A stretch of 64,000 nt of DNA from Chlorocebus sabaeus (Eukaryota > Chordata > Mammalia > Primates > Cercopithecidae): contig NC_132925.1 of the NCBI RefSeq assembly GCF_047675955.1, positions 21,290,688 through 21,354,687 on the forward strand, in the 5' to 3' direction. Under the pieces are notes generated by a model. That model saw nothing but the letters and a program-made list of their open reading frames with translations. It had not been told where the DNA came from and did not search any database. Below, in pieces: positions 1 through 12,000 of this stretch. The stretch's first letter is position 1; each line of letters begins with the position of its first letter. A program made the position numbers and the translations under genes.

Positions 1-860
1 TGGTAATTTTTAGGTTACTGATATTCTATTACAATCTTTAAAATACAAAAAAAGGTATTAAAATGTACAATAAATGAAGAGAATGGGAGAACTGGTTCTA
101 CTAATTTCATAATAAAACATACTACAGAGTAACATCAACAAGTATAGTACTACAGACTAGAATATAAGAAATGGCTGACAAAAGAAAAAACAGAAGAATT
201 TGAAACAAAGCTGGGAAACAAAGCTTTCAAATTCAGTTGTAGAGGAATAAGTGGGTAGCAACAGAGAAAAAAAGAATTCAGAATCACATCCAATACTCTA
301 AGGTAAAATGAACTATCATATGCTAAGGAAAAAGATGTAAGATTTTTTTTTAAGCCATCAGAAGAAAAACACTCTATTTATTAGCCTTGTGGAAGAAGAA
401 TTTCTTGAGAATGGAAGTAAAGAAATTATAGAGAAAAATATGATCGAATTCAACCATATACATGGTAAACTTTTAATAAACGATAAACTAAGAGCATCAA
501 AATACAAAAGAGAAGTTACACCCAAAACTGCATCAAAGTGCAATACACAGGAGTTCCAGTTCCCAGTCCAGCATGAAAGGAGCTTGGAAGTTATCTATCC
601 TAATGGGTAAAACTGAAAAATCAACAACTCTTCCTGGACATGACAAAGAAGTGAAGTCACAGGATGCATGACTGCCCCCAAAATGAGAGAAGACGGCCAA
701 GTGAATAAAGAGAATCACAACTTACTAAAGCAAAAACCCACAAGCAGAAACAGTCCCAGGAACTATTATTGGAGTATGAAGATCTAAACTGCAATTGACA
801 AATTGCTGAGGGTTCAGTGTACACAAGTCTAAGCGTTAAAAATCCCAAAGGACTTAGTCA
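1..860. other. AT-rich sequence, no gene recognised
   Basis: No repeat family or exon could be assigned with confidence. A 73-codon open frame lies at 389-610 on the plus strand, but it has no splice borders, no recognisable domain and ordinary AT-rich composition. The right part may already be the far 5' end of the old L1 that follows. Confidence 0.4.
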
Positions 861-1294
861 TAAAGGGGGTCACACACTTTTGTGAGTTTTATCTGCAGGA
901 GTTCAACCAGGTTCTCACAGTGAATATCAGAGGAAAATCCCCTCATGGTTCAGCAGAGGAAAGTAAACACTTTCAAATATGCCAGAGTATTCTGTTCTTC
1001 TTAACAAGGCCTGCCCTCAAGAAAAACTGTTTCACCAGAGCTAAACTATGAGTTATTTTTCAGAGCCTAATCAACCAGGGGAAAGAAAAAATACCCAACT
1101 CTAGCTCCGTCTAGCATTCTGTGTGAGGGAAAGCAAGGAAAATACACAATTCCGAGAACATCTAGGTTTCCACGTGGGAAAAGGGAAATACCTAACTTCA
1201 TTATATTCCAGGTATGTTGTTGCACCAAAGTGTTCAAAAGAGAATGAGAAACACTATTTGTAAAGTTAACAGGCCAAGGACAAAGGCTCATTAA

Positions 1295-1424
1295 CCCATT
1301 TATGCTTGAGGTTGCAACTTTTTTAATTTCTGCAATCAGAGCTTGGTGATAACCTTTAGCAGTAGGATATAAATAACTTCCACGTGCGTAGCATTCCAAT
1401 AATGGAAAACTAGGGATAAATGGG
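1295..1424. mobile_element. piggyBac-type MITE (MER85-like), TTAA target duplication
   Basis: A 130-bp block is bounded by TTAA on both sides (1291-1294 and 1425-1428) and has short terminal inverted repeats, CCCATTTAT at the left end and ATAAATGGG at the right. TTAA duplication is the hallmark of piggyBac transposition. It interrupts the old L1 5'UTR-like sequence, which continues on both sides. The size fits the non-autonomous primate element MER85, but I assign that name from size and TSD only. Confidence 0.6.
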
Positions 1425-1580
1425 TTAAAAGACTGAAACCCAACAGGACTGCAGAATGCTTTTCTTCCTCTCACATCTTACCACCACATTCCTAAAGGTC
1501 TATTTACAGTAGTTGCTTTTATCTAGTACATCATGTCCAACCACCCAAAAAAAAGAAAGAAAATTAAAAGCCACACTAAA

Positions 1581-1607
<27 letters not shown>
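1581..1607. repeat. (AC)n microsatellite
   Basis: About 13.5 perfect AC units inside old L1 sequence; likely length-polymorphic. Confidence 0.95.
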
Positions 1608-1611
<4 letters not shown>

Positions 1612-1679
1612 GACAAGTATCAGAACCAGAACCAGACATGTCAGAGATGTTGAATTATCAGACTAGGAATTTAAAACAA

Positions 1680-1893
1680 TGAGATCACTTGGACACAGTA
1701 AGGGGAACATCACATACCGGGTCCTATTGTGGGGAGAGGGGGCAGGGATAGCATTAGGGGATATACCTAATGTAAATGATGAGTTAATGGGTGCAGCACA
1801 CCAACATGGCACATGTATACATATGTAACAAACCTGCACGTTGTGCACATGTACCCTAGAACTTAAAGTATAATTAAAAAAAAGAAAAAATAA
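1680..1893 (+). mobile_element. 5'-truncated L1PA 3' end with 8-bp TSD
   Basis: Only the last ~200 bp of an L1PA 3'UTR are present, with the typical ACATGTATACATATGTAACA block and an A-rich tail. It is flanked by TAAAACAA at 1672-1679 and again at 1894-1901, and the old L1 reads across the insertion. It starts at nearly the same consensus base as the copy at 38660 and shares the variant GAGATCACTTGG with it. Confidence 0.85.
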
Positions 1894-3930
1894 TAAAACA
1901 AATACGATCAACAGATGAAGTATACAGCATATACGCACTTATGGGCGATGTTAGTGGAGAGAAAGTGTAAGAAAGAACGAAAAAGAAATACTAAAAATCA
2001 AAACACTGTAACAAAAAATGAACAATGCCTTGGATGGGCTCACTAGTAGACAGGATATGGAAAAGGAAAGAATCTCTCAACTTGAGTATATAGAAATAGA
2101 AAATTCCAACACAGGAAAGCAAAGGAAAAAAAAGACTAAAAGAACTATAACAGAATATTGAAGAAATGTGGGACAACTACAAAAGGTGTAGCATAGGCAT
2201 AATGGGAATATCAAAAGAAGAAGAAAGAGGTAAAGAAACAGAGGAAATATGCAAAGCAGTAAAGCATGAGAATTTCCCCAAATTAATGTCAGACACCAAA
2301 TCACAGACTAGCAAATTCAGAGAACACCAAAGAGAATAAATGCCCAAAAAAAACACCTAGGCATATCATATTAAATTGAAAAAAAAAAATCAAAGATTTA
2401 AAAACTGTGTATAAAATACAGAAAAAAATAAGCCCTTAACTATAGAAAAACAAAGACAAGAACTGTATCTGATTTCTCAGAAATCATGCAAGTAAGAACA
2501 CTGTGGAGTGAAATCTTTTAAGTGTTCAGAAGGAAAAAACCTACCAACCTAGAAAAACAAATAAATAAATAAAGTACAAAGTTGCAGGATTAATACTCTC
2601 TGATTTCAAAACTTTCTGTAAAGTTATGGTAATCAAAACAGTGTGGTACTAATATAAAAACAGACACATTAACTAACCGAATAGAATAGAGATCCCAGAA
2701 ATAAACCCTCAAATATATGGTCAAATGAGTTTTAACAAGGGTACAAGACCATTCAATGAGGAACTCAGCCTTTTCAAAAATGATGCTGGAAAAACTCAAT
2801 AGCCACAGGCAAAACAATGAATCTGAACCCTTACGTAACACCATATACAATAATTAACATGAAATGGATCAGAGACCTAAGCATAAGGCATAAAGCTATT
2901 TTGAAAATTCTTGGAAGAAAACATAGGGGAAAATTTTCACATGAGATTTGTTAACTATTTCTGGATATGACAACAAAAGCACAATCAACTAAAGAAACAG
3001 ATTAAGTAGACTTCATCAGAGTAAAAAGGCAACCAACAGAATGAGATGAAATATTTGCAAATCCCATATCTATTAAGGGATCAGTATCTAGAATATATAA
3101 AGAAATCCTTCAACTTACCAAAAGAAATCCAATTCAAAAGCAGGCAATGTACTTGAATAAACATTTCTCTAAAGAAGACATATAAATGGCCAGTAACATG
3201 AAAAGATGTTCAATGTCACTATTCATTAGGAAAATGAAAATCAAAACCACAATGAGATACCACCTCACACGCATTAGGATGATTATCAAAAAACCGAAAA
3301 CAAGTACTGGCGAGATATGGAGTAACCGGAACCCTTGTGCATTGCCGGTGGCAATGTAACATGGTGCAGTCACTATGAATAGTATTATGATGTTTCCCAA
3401 AAAAGTTAAAAATAGATTGTCATATGATCCAGCACTTCCACTTCTGGATCTATACCCAAAAGAACTTAAAGGAGAGACACGAACACATTGAACACCCATG
3501 TTCATAACAGCATTATACACAATAGCCAAAAGGTAGAAGCAACTCCACTATTGATCAACAGATGAATAGAACAAAATTTAGTAGATACATAAAATGGAAT
3601 ATAGTCAGTCTTAAAAACGAAGGACATTCTGACACATGCTGCAACACAGATTAACTTTTAAGACACTACGCTAAGTGAGATAAGTCAGAAAAGGACAAAT
3701 ACTGTGATTCCATTTATTTAATGTACTTAGGGCCATCAAATCATAGAAACAGAAAGTAGAATGGTGGTTGTCAGGGTCTAGGGGAGAGAGGAATGAGGAG
3801 TTACTGTTTCACAGATACAGAGTTTCAGTTTGGTAAAAATGAAAAAAGTTCTGAAAATTAATGGTGGTAATGGCTATACAATAATGTAAATGTACTTAAA
3901 ATAGATAAAGTATTATTCAAAATGAGAACA

Positions 3931-4096
3931 CAGACACTAATTAACTTTGGACTTTGTTAGGTCAAATATAATTTCTAGAAAACTATTTAAAGATAGAAAT
4001 AGAGCCTAAATCTTCTAAAACATAAAGCAAAAATACCACCCCCCGACCACATACAAAGAAAAACAAAACATAATTAATCTTTAAAATACAAGAATG
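3931..4096. other. Spacer with nothing recognised
   Basis: AT-rich tail between the old L1 3'UTR and an Alu monomer; no ORF or motif of note. Confidence 0.4.
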
Positions 4097-4256
4097 GGCT
4101 GGGTACAGTGGTGCACACCTATAGTTACAGCTACTTCAAAGGCTGACTTGAAACCAGGAGTTCAAGGCTGTAGTGCACTACAATCATGCCTGTAAATAGC
4201 CACTGACCTCCAACCTGGGCAACATAGCAAGACCCATCTCTAAAAAAAAAAAAAAA
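4097..4256 (+). mobile_element. Free Alu monomer or AluJ fragment
   Basis: Starts with a diverged GGCTGGGTACAGTGGTG and ends in an A15 tract after the ACCCATCTCTA motif. Only one arm is present and it lacks the second-arm signature, so it is a FLAM/FRAM-type monomer or a deleted AluJ. Confidence 0.75.
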
Positions 4257-4435
4257 TACAAGAAAGGAAAAAAGATCAAGCAGACCAAATAAAAAGCATA
4301 AAGAAAAATAGTATAAAATATAAACAGATTATGCCTTATAGTTAAAAATAAATGCAGACTGAATGTAAAAAGAGAAGTATTCAGATACATACTATTTACT
4401 GGCAACACATATAAAATGAAATGTCCAAAGAAGTA

Positions 4436-4845
4436 TTGTTTATAAGAGCAAAAAAATTGGATACAATCCAAACTCCATCAATTAAAAAGTAGGTAAATCT
4501 ATTTTTAATATTAATACAATAAATACATAAGTAAAACTGGATGATCTCTAGTTCTATGCATTAACATGAATGAATCTCACAAAAATGTTGGGCAAGAAAA
4601 AAAATGCCTGCTATGTAAGAATACATATTGTTCAGTAACCTGAATCATTTTTCTAAAGTTCACAATTATATAAAACCTAAAATTCAGAAAAGTGGTTCAT
4701 TCTAAGGCAAATGCATGGGAATGGGACAGAATGGGCAGAGTAGGGAACAAACAAGGCTTCGGTGATACTGGTAATAGTCTATTTTCTAATAGAAGGTGAA
4801 CATTTGGGTGTTTATTTTAATATTATGTTTTTTAACTTAAATGCA
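4436..4845 (+). mobile_element. Ancient L1 3'-end fragment
   Basis: Follows the old L1 pattern: TTATAAGAGC, AAATTGGATACAATCC, GAATCTCACAAA, then the variable 3'UTR with a GTGGTTCAT-type block and a final T-rich stretch. Heavily diverged; no open frame. Confidence 0.6.
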
Positions 4846-4854
4846 TCTGATAGA

Positions 4855-4990
4855 TATTAGACCTGTGTTTTATTCTACCTCTGACACTTAATCTGTTTGA
4901 ACCTCAAAAAGTTTCCACATTTATAAAATAGAAATATTAATTGCTTTCCTATGTATCTCATAGGCCTACAGTAAAGATTAATATCAAAAT
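4855..4990 (+). mobile_element. Probable MIR fragment
   Basis: Weak match to the MIR order: CTCTGACACTTAAT, a TTGAACCTCA core, TTTATAAAATAGAAATA, then a CTCATAGG..TAAAGATTAA tail. Confidence 0.4.
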
Positions 4991-5778
4991 AGGATAGTGT
5001 GAAATGAATAAAAATAACATCATTTTTCATGATTATAATCACTTAATCCAGAAAAATATTTAGATGAAAGCATATCAAAATATTATCAATGCTTATTATT
5101 GAGGAATGGATTATAGGTAATATCAATTTTATACTTTTCTATATGTTTTTAACATAAATATGCATTACTGTTCAAATTAGGAAAAAGTTTAAATGTTTAC
5201 ATAAATTACATATAAATAATGAAATATTATTTTGAAAAGAGTGATAACTATATAATGCAAATGTTCAAGAGTTCACATTGCAAATGAATATCATTATCAG
5301 TAATTTTATTCAAAACTGACTAATGCTCCTAGCATAAAGGAGTTGAACTTAGGATATATGTACTATTTGTATCAGTGTTTTTCAAATTGCAAGTCAGAAG
5401 AAAATGCATGACATAAAACATTTGAAAGAGAAATCTTAAGTTAACAGGGGAAAATGATCTCAAAACAGAGTATCTTCTTTAGTGGCTATGTGGATTATTG
5501 TCATCACCAAATTACCAAAGGAAAGCTTAAATAGAAAATCAACTGACATGAATATAGGAAACTATGACAGAGCTGTAATACATTAATAAAAATGAAACCT
5601 CCATTTCCATTTAAAAGCTTTGGGCTCCCTCTATTGGAAGTCTGTATTAGAGTCTTGCAACTTACAATAGCAATTTGATCCCTTTCACTCAAGGCTAATT
5701 ACCAATCTCTGCTGAGTGGCTGGCTATAATAAAACCTTTATTACTTTTGCAAAACATAACTTTATGAAACATTTTTCT
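4991..5778. other. Unassigned low-repeat sequence
   Basis: No repeat family recognised. On the minus strand a donor-like GTAAGT occurs at about 5664, but every frame between it and the upstream acceptor-like sites contains stops, so no exon is called. Confidence 0.4.
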
Positions 5779-6083
5779 TCTTTTTTTATTTTTAGGTACA
5801 GGGTCTCACTCTGCCACCCATGCTGGAGTGCAGTGCCTTGATCACAGCTCATTAAAACCTCTAACTCCTGGGCTCAAGCGACCTTCCAGCTTCAGCTTCC
5901 TTAGTAGATAGGACTACAGGCACACAGTACTGCACCTAATTCTTTTTTCAAAAGTTTTTTTGTAGAGACAGGGTCTTGCTATGCTTCCCAGGCTGATCTT
6001 GAACTCCTGACCTCAAGCCATCCTCCTATCTTGGCCTCCCAAAGCACAGAGAGATTACAGGTATGAGTCACCACACACAAGCC
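5779..6083 (-). mobile_element. AluJ, near full length, antisense
   Basis: T-rich start, GGGTCTCACTCTG, a GGCTCAAGCGACC left-arm motif typical of AluJ, TTTTTTTGTAGAGACAGGG, and a diverged TACAGGTATGAGTCACCAC end. Confidence 0.9.
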
Positions 6084-6652
6084 TATTTTCTAATACAATT
6101 CGGTATATATTATTCAGAAATTAAATTAGACTTCTTTACATTAGCAGTTTTAAAATATTTCTTAAAATCCCAATGGGAAGTAAAATTTAAAAATACTCAA
6201 ACATTCTGCTCAGTCTGACCTAAAAGGGAGTTCTTAATAAATATTTATAATGGAAGGGCAAAAACAGAATCAGAACTTCAATTAGGAAAGTAATCTACAG
6301 ACTTGTTCAGGAACTGATAGCTCATCTAAAGCAGCACAAATGAGAACAGTAGCTGGCTGACTTATCTCCATATTTGGGGTTAAAGAGGTCTTCCCAAGGA
6401 TAAGCCAAAACACAAGAGTTAAACACTAACATATTTTGCAAAATAAACTAAAAGTCTTCTATATCAAAGAAGATACTATAAAGAAAGTGTAGTATATAGC
6501 AAACTTGAAAAAAAATTTACAACACACACTACAAAGAGGCAATACCTTTAAAGAGTTTTTAAAATGAATGAGAAAGAGATGAGCACCCTAATAAGGACAA
6601 ATACCAACAGAAAATTCATATAAGAAATTTTTAAAAATATATTCACTAAAAA
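6084..6652. other. Unassigned AT-rich sequence
   Basis: No gene, splice pair or recognisable repeat apart from a weak L1-like stretch near 6560-6640. It ends at the left border of an MST-type LTR. Confidence 0.35.
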
Positions 6653-8599
6653 TGATATAGTGTGGATAACTGTGCCTGACCAAATCTCATGATGAATTAT
6701 ATCCCCAATGCTGGAGGTGAGGCCTGGTGAGAGGTGTTCAGGTCATGGGAGCAGATCCTTCACTGCTTGGTGCTGTCTTCATGATAGTGAGTGAGCTCTT
6801 GCTACATCTGGTTGTTTAACAGTGTGTAGCACCCTCCTCCCCCCCCCCTTTTTTCTTGCTCCTGCTTTCACCATGTGATGTGCCTGCTCCCCCTTTGCTT
6901 TTCACTGATGGCAGCAGCAGCAGCCCATCTGGAGCAGCTGCTGCAAAGAGGCCGGCTGCAGTGGGGAAGGCACAGCCGGGACCACAAAATCCACAGAGCT
7001 GGTGGGAGTTGGGAACAGGCAGAAGTCCCTCACCCTTCCAAGTTGGAAGGGCAGGAGCCCTGCCTTTCCCAGCACTGCTGCAGCCGCACAGCTACAGCTG
7101 CAAACCTGGACATTCCTGCACTCTAAGGAGCCCAGGAAGGCCCCCGTATCCCTGCAGGCTCGGAAGTATCTGCTCCCACTGCCCAGCCTCTCCACTCTCA
7201 GGGCCCACTCCAATTTTGGAGCAAAGTTGAGGCCAAACCCAGGCACTGTAACAACCTGGACAGGAGTACACATGCTCAGGTACACACCAGCCCTCTGCCA
7301 CTTCAGCCCCCTCTAGACTTTGGGTGCCAACGAGCACAGGAGGGAAGGGGACGCTGAGGGCAGCTCAGCGTGGGCCTGCAGGCACCCCTTAGCATGAACT
7401 GCCTGGGCACCGGGGACAGCAGGTTGCATGGCAGTGGGAGGCAGCCCAGTTCCTGGGCAGAAAGGGGAGTGTCCCCAGTGAAGCCCCTCCTTCAGGTCTG
7501 GGACAGCCTGAAGCCTGAGGCCCAGGCTCCCAGTTCTGAGGACCAGAGTAACAACTTATGGTGCTTTCTCCAGGCTGACCCAGGGCTGCCTATGGACCAC
7601 TCAGCATGCACTGCCTCCCCTACGAAGCCCATAAAACACCCTGGACTCAGCCAGACTCGGGCAGACATCAGGACTATCTGCCTGCAGAGAGGAACTAGCC
7701 ACTGTGAGTCCCCTCTCAGCTGAGAGCTGTACACTCAACGGGATGACCTGCCTGTGGATAGGACTATCCATTTCGGGCGTGCTGAGAGCTGTACTGTCAC
7801 TCAATAAAGCACCTCTTTGCCTTACTCACCCTTCAGTTGTCCACATACCTAATTCTTCCTGGACAAAGGACAAGAATTCAGGACCTGCCGAGTGGCAGGA
7901 CTGGAACAGCTATAATACAAACAGGGCTAAAACACGTCCCTCACTTGCCACGTTGCGGGCGACTAGAAAAAGAGAAGACAGATGGAGAGAAGAGCTGCGG
8001 CCCTTCAGGGAGCCCAGACCTAGGAGTTCTCCTAGCTAGGGCTGTGACACCCTCTTTGGGGCTCTGCAGTTCCTGGTGTCTCCAAGCTTCCGGGCACCAC
8101 CTCATTCCCCAGTGGCAGCAATGGAAGCCACTTGCAGTACGACTGGTCCAGCTGCAGTCTCGTGCGAAGCCACCGCCCATACCAGCACCTGAAGCTGCCC
8201 GACCCACCACAGTTGACATGTCTGGCTATGCACAGCGGCCAGACGCAGCACTCACTCGCTCACACACCCCTCGCCACTCTGCACCTGGCTCGCACTTGGC
8301 AGGTATGGGATCTGTGCCAGTAGTGGGAACCAAGCACAGCCTGCCAGACCAAGGGGGCAGAACAAGCCCACCAGACCCAAGCAAAACTCAGGCAAAGATG
8401 TCACCAGCTGGTGAAGCAACACCACAAGGATCCTGTGACATCACCATGATTGTAAGCTTCCTGAGGTCTCCCCAGAAGCAGATGCTGCTATGCTTCCTGT
8501 ACAGTTTGTAGAACTGTGAGCCTATTAAAACTCGTTTCTTATATATTACCCAGTATTGGGTATTTCATTAATAGCAGTGCAAGAATGGCCTAATACAAA
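6653..8599 (+). mobile_element. MST/MLT1-type solo LTR, split by a younger LTR
   Basis: The left part (6653-6905) opens with TGATATAGTG and runs through AAATCTCATGATGAATTAT, GGTCATGGGAGCAGATCC and CACCATGTGATGTGCCTGCT. The right part (8445-8599) continues in register with CATGATTGTAAGCTTCC, TGAGCCTATTAAAACTC, ATTACCCAGTATTGGGTAT and ends CCTAATACA. This is the order of MST/THE1-family MaLR LTRs. The two halves join cleanly if the 1,535-bp insertion and one TCAC copy are removed. A-rich flanks make its own 5-bp TSD (AAAAA?) ambiguous. Confidence 0.85.
6906..8440 (+). mobile_element. Solo class I ERV LTR (1,535 bp), inserted in an MST LTR
   Basis: The element starts TGATGGCAGC, ends CCTGTGACA, and is flanked by the 4-bp duplication TCAC (6902-6905 and 8441-8444), as expected for gammaretrovirus-like (ERV1) integration. 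It is GC-rich against an AT-rich background. It has a plausible promoter AT-box (CATAAAACACC at about 7630) and a polyadenylation signal AATAAA in TCAATAAAGCACC at about 7802, which fits a U3-R-U5 order on the plus strand. No internal retroviral genes are present, so it is a solo LTR formed by recombination. The R/U5 text resembles LTR12/HERV-9-like LTRs, but the subfamily is uncertain. Confidence 0.85.
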
Positions 8600-8781
8600 A
8601 AATGAAAGATGAATGAAATGAAGACAATTTAATGAAAACAATTATATATTTTTGCCTACAGTTTATCAAAAAAAATGCTTAATCATAACACCTAATTCTT
8701 GTTAGAGTAGAACAGAATCAAACTGAAAGGGTTTACTAGAATAAATATATGAAGATGTGTGTGTTTGCATGTGTGTGTGTA

Positions 8782-8813
<32 letters not shown>

Positions 8814-8889
8814 GCGCCACTTACTGAAGCATTGACATATAGAGAAAAAAAATACCTTGAATGTCTTCTCATGAGGAATTACACATAAG
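8600..8889. repeat. AT-rich spacer with (TG)n(TA)n microsatellite
   Basis: A TGTGTG tract followed by about 16 TA units occupies roughly 8756-8813. The rest is featureless AT-rich DNA. Confidence 0.8.
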
Positions 8890-11800
8890 TAAATGAAGTG
8901 AACACTCCCCACAACCTCAAAGTGCACCCTCAGACCCCACCCAAGGACAAGGATGACCACCACAGCAGATTTTGGCAAAAGGCAGGGGCTAAATCTGCCA
9001 CGTTTAAGAGATTTAACAGTGCTCAGTCCAGCTTCAAAGCCCACACCAAGGCCCCACACAGGCAGAGTCTAATGTCAACCATGCATTTTTACTTAGCAAA
9101 GCAGCTGGTCCTATCCATCCAATGGGCAACTCCACCTAAACTTAGGGCCTCTAGTGCAACTCCATCCAACTGCTGAACTCAAATAGCAGTAACACACAGC
9201 CAGAGAATACATCATGTGACCCTCTCCATCTAAGACAACTGCACTACCATCCAGAGCTCAAATGAATTGCAGAGCTCCTCCCATGGTCTCAGTCGATAGC
9301 AAAGCCCAGTCAGTTGACCTACCCAAACTCAGAGCAAAGGCAGCGGCCTAGTCATCTACAGAACCCAACAGCAAACTCTGCCTACCAAGGATCATTACCA
9401 GCTGACACATCCAGAATTATAAGCCAGACTAAATGGTGAAGGTCCACCTCTGCCAAAACTGTAAAAACTAAAAAAGCTGGCTCTCCTCAAATGGGCAGAC
9501 AACAACACAAGGAAACAAGAATCAGAAAAATCAGGATATCATGACACCTCCAAAATAAAATGAGCAAAGGCCCTAACAACAGGACCTTGAAGAAAGATCT
9601 GTGAAAGGACAGATAGGAAATACAGAATAATCCTCTTAAAGAACTTCAGTGAACTACAAGAATACATGGATAAAAAAATTAATGAGGGGGCTTCAAGAGA
9701 TCGACTAGAGGTATCTGAAACTTGCCTCCTCCACAACTAAGGACCAAAACAACTGTTAAATAACCACCTATCCAATAGAGCTCCTAAAAATAACACTGTA
9801 ATTCAGCAGAGAACTGACAGGGAATCTCTGAGGCACAGAAAAAGAGGGAAATGAAGCAACTGGCCTAGCTAAGATGCACTCAGAGCCAGGACAGACTCCT
9901 TGCTGTGGGGAAAAGGTAAGCAAAAAATCTCCAGAAGTTCATGTTCCACTGAAGACTCTTGCAATCCGAGGTAAAGGAGAGCCTCTTGGCCCTGGCAGGA
10001 TCTGAGACTAATATGGGGGCTGCCTGGAGTCCACACAACTGCACTGTTCAACAGGGAGAGATCATGCTGCATCCCACATATCCCCTGAGACTCAAGCAGC
10101 TGCAACACAGCACCATTTTGAGAGCCTAGCTACCAACAGACTACATCATGCCCTGAGGCCCAAGAGTCCCTCTGTTTCCACATCCCTAAAGGCCTGCTGA
10201 CATTCCCCAAATCCACCCAGAAGGCTGCAGCATTGCAAGGTTGGCTGGACCACCAGTAGTGTGGCCAGATTTCCAGCACTCTAGCCCAGGCAGTATCCTG
10301 CATGCCAGAAAACAAGTAGTGCAATGCACCAGGAAGGCTGCCCCCAGGACAAAAGGAGTCAAAGCATGTTCTCCCAGAGCCTAAGAGGTGCCTGCCTAGG
10401 CACTAACAGCAACCCAGCTCCCTCCAGGGGCAGAGCTGCTACAACATCTGCACACATCTTCAGAGGGTCTGGGGACCAGCCTTCCCAGCTGACATCCCAG
10501 GCCCCGAGAATAAGTGTCTCCTACCTGCTGCAGGCACTAGCACATGCCACACAGGGGCATAAAAATGGGCAAGCCCTGCCAATACCACCAATGCTGGCAC
10601 CCAAGTACATCATCTGGGAGCCTGGGAATCAGTGGACCCTAGCAACTGCTGTTGCTGGCACCCACGTGCACCATACAGGGGACTGAGTTCATGCTTTCCC
10701 TGACCATTGCCACCATCACCAGGGCCTGAGTGCACGGTTCAGGGACCTGGGAAGCAACCAGCCCTACCCAATGCGGCCAGTGCCCACATACACAATCAGA
10801 GAGCATAAGAGTAGGTCAGCCCTGCTCACTGCCACCGTTAGCACATGAATGTGCTGTCCAGGGATAAAAAAAAATCAACCCACCACGCCAACTACCACCA
10901 GTACCAGCACATACCATTGAGAGGCCTGACAATAGGCCTATGCCACCCACCAACATCACAGCCAGCCTGAGCCATTCTGGGGCTTGAAAACAGGCCCACC
11001 CCACCCACCAATACCACTGCTGGTACCCAAGTGCACCGTCAACATGTCTAAGGATTAACCCAACCCACCCATTATGGCCAGAGCCTTGCACACACCACTA
11101 GGGAGCCTGACTAGAAATCTGCCCCCTCACAACTTCTGCTGGTGGCACCCACATACATCATTCAGGGAGCTGGGGATTAGCCTTCCCTGCCCACCACTGC
11201 TGGTGCCCAAACAGCCATCATGACCACCACTGCCAGCACCACAGTGCGCCATCCAGAGGTCTGGGAAATGACACACCCGGGTTGCCACAGCCACTGCCTG
11301 TGCACTCCATCAGGGAGCATGAGGACAGGCACTTCCTGCCAGGTACCGCATAAGTCATTACCCCCATGTTTCTTCTGGGATCCTGAAAATCAACCTGCCC
11401 CATCTGTAACCATCTGCACATACCATCTGGGGGGCTAGAGGACAAGTCCATCTTACCCACTGCCATCACTGCCAGTGAGCACATGTATTGTCAGGGGGAC
11501 TAGGGATCGGCTAGGGAGCACACCACCGATGGCTCCTGCACATGGCTTCTGGGGGACTGAGTACAAGCCTACCTGACATGCACTGTCTGGGAGCCTAGGG
11601 ATAGGCCCACCCAGCCTGCTGGCAGTTCCTGCATATGCCTCCTGGAAGTTCGGGGACTGGCTAGCCCAGCCACCACAGGCACTCACTTGTGCAGTGCTTA
11701 AGGAATAAGGATTGACCAGTCACACCTACTACTATCACCAGTGCCACTCACATATCACAAAAGTCTATGAACCACCACTGCCACCATGACACCTGAGCAA

Positions 11801-12000
11801 GCCCACCTGAAGGCCCAAGAACTGGCCCACCAGGACCTGCCACCACCAGCACAACTGTTAGAAGCCTGGGGGTCCAAGGACCAACACATCCAGCCAGCCA
11901 CCACCACCACATGTATCTAAGGCCAGTTTGCTTGGAGTCTAGCACTCTAGACTCTAGAGTGGACAAGCACTCTAGACTCTAGAGTGGAGTCTAGCACTCT
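8890..12000 (+). mobile_element. Old L1 5' region with degenerate tandem array
   Basis: 8890-9470 reads like an old L1 5'UTR, and 9480-9735 contains the ORF1-proximal motif CAACACAAGGAAACAAGAAT. From about 9740 to 11940 the sequence becomes GC-rich and repetitive: units of roughly 70-75 bp with the order CACCCACTGCCACC..., ACCAGCACA, TACACCATC, AGGGAGCCTGGGGA..AGCCC. Such GC-rich tandem blocks fit the 5'UTR of old L1PB/L1MA elements. The second GC-rich block following an ORF1-like start suggests one L1 5' end lying inside another, or an internal rearrangement. No coding frame is credible. Confidence 0.6.

Larger units (their letters stand above)
860..3930 (+). mobile_element. Ancient L1 (L1M class), 5'UTR plus ORF1 and ORF2 remnants
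   Basis: Positions 860-1575 resemble the old L1M 5'UTR. From about 1610 the text follows L1M ORF1 (residues around a TTTAAAAC junction, then a glutamate/lysine-rich coiled-coil-type stretch to about 2340). From about 2580 it jumps to the C-terminal third of ORF2 and on into an old 3'UTR (3650-3930), so the ORF2 endonuclease and reverse transcriptase regions are deleted. Every frame is broken by stops. It is interrupted by a TTAA-flanked MITE at 1295, a CA microsatellite at 1581 and a younger L1 3' end at 1680. Subfamily name not determined. Confidence 0.7.

Noticed and set aside
389..610. 73-codon plus-strand ORF near the window start.
   Set aside because: No start context, splice borders or recognisable family; length is within chance expectation for this composition.
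5504..5730. Minus-strand segment with a GTAAGT donor and a reading containing LSER, like the ends of exons A and B.
   Set aside because: All frames between the donor and the nearest acceptor-like sites contain stops, and the resemblance covers only four residues.
7370..7723. 117-codon ORF with GC content unlike the surroundings, first considered a horizontally acquired or host exon.
   Set aside because: The block is inside an LTR with a clear TSD, which explains the composition.
6856..8511. Several ORFs up to 224 codons inside the GC-rich LTR.
   Set aside because: They overlap on both strands within a non-coding LTR; no retroviral protein motif is visible.
10324..10686. 120-codon plus-strand ORF in the GC-rich L1 5' region.
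   Set aside because: It lies in the tandem-repeat L1 5'UTR and has no domain; neighbouring units carry stops in the same frame.
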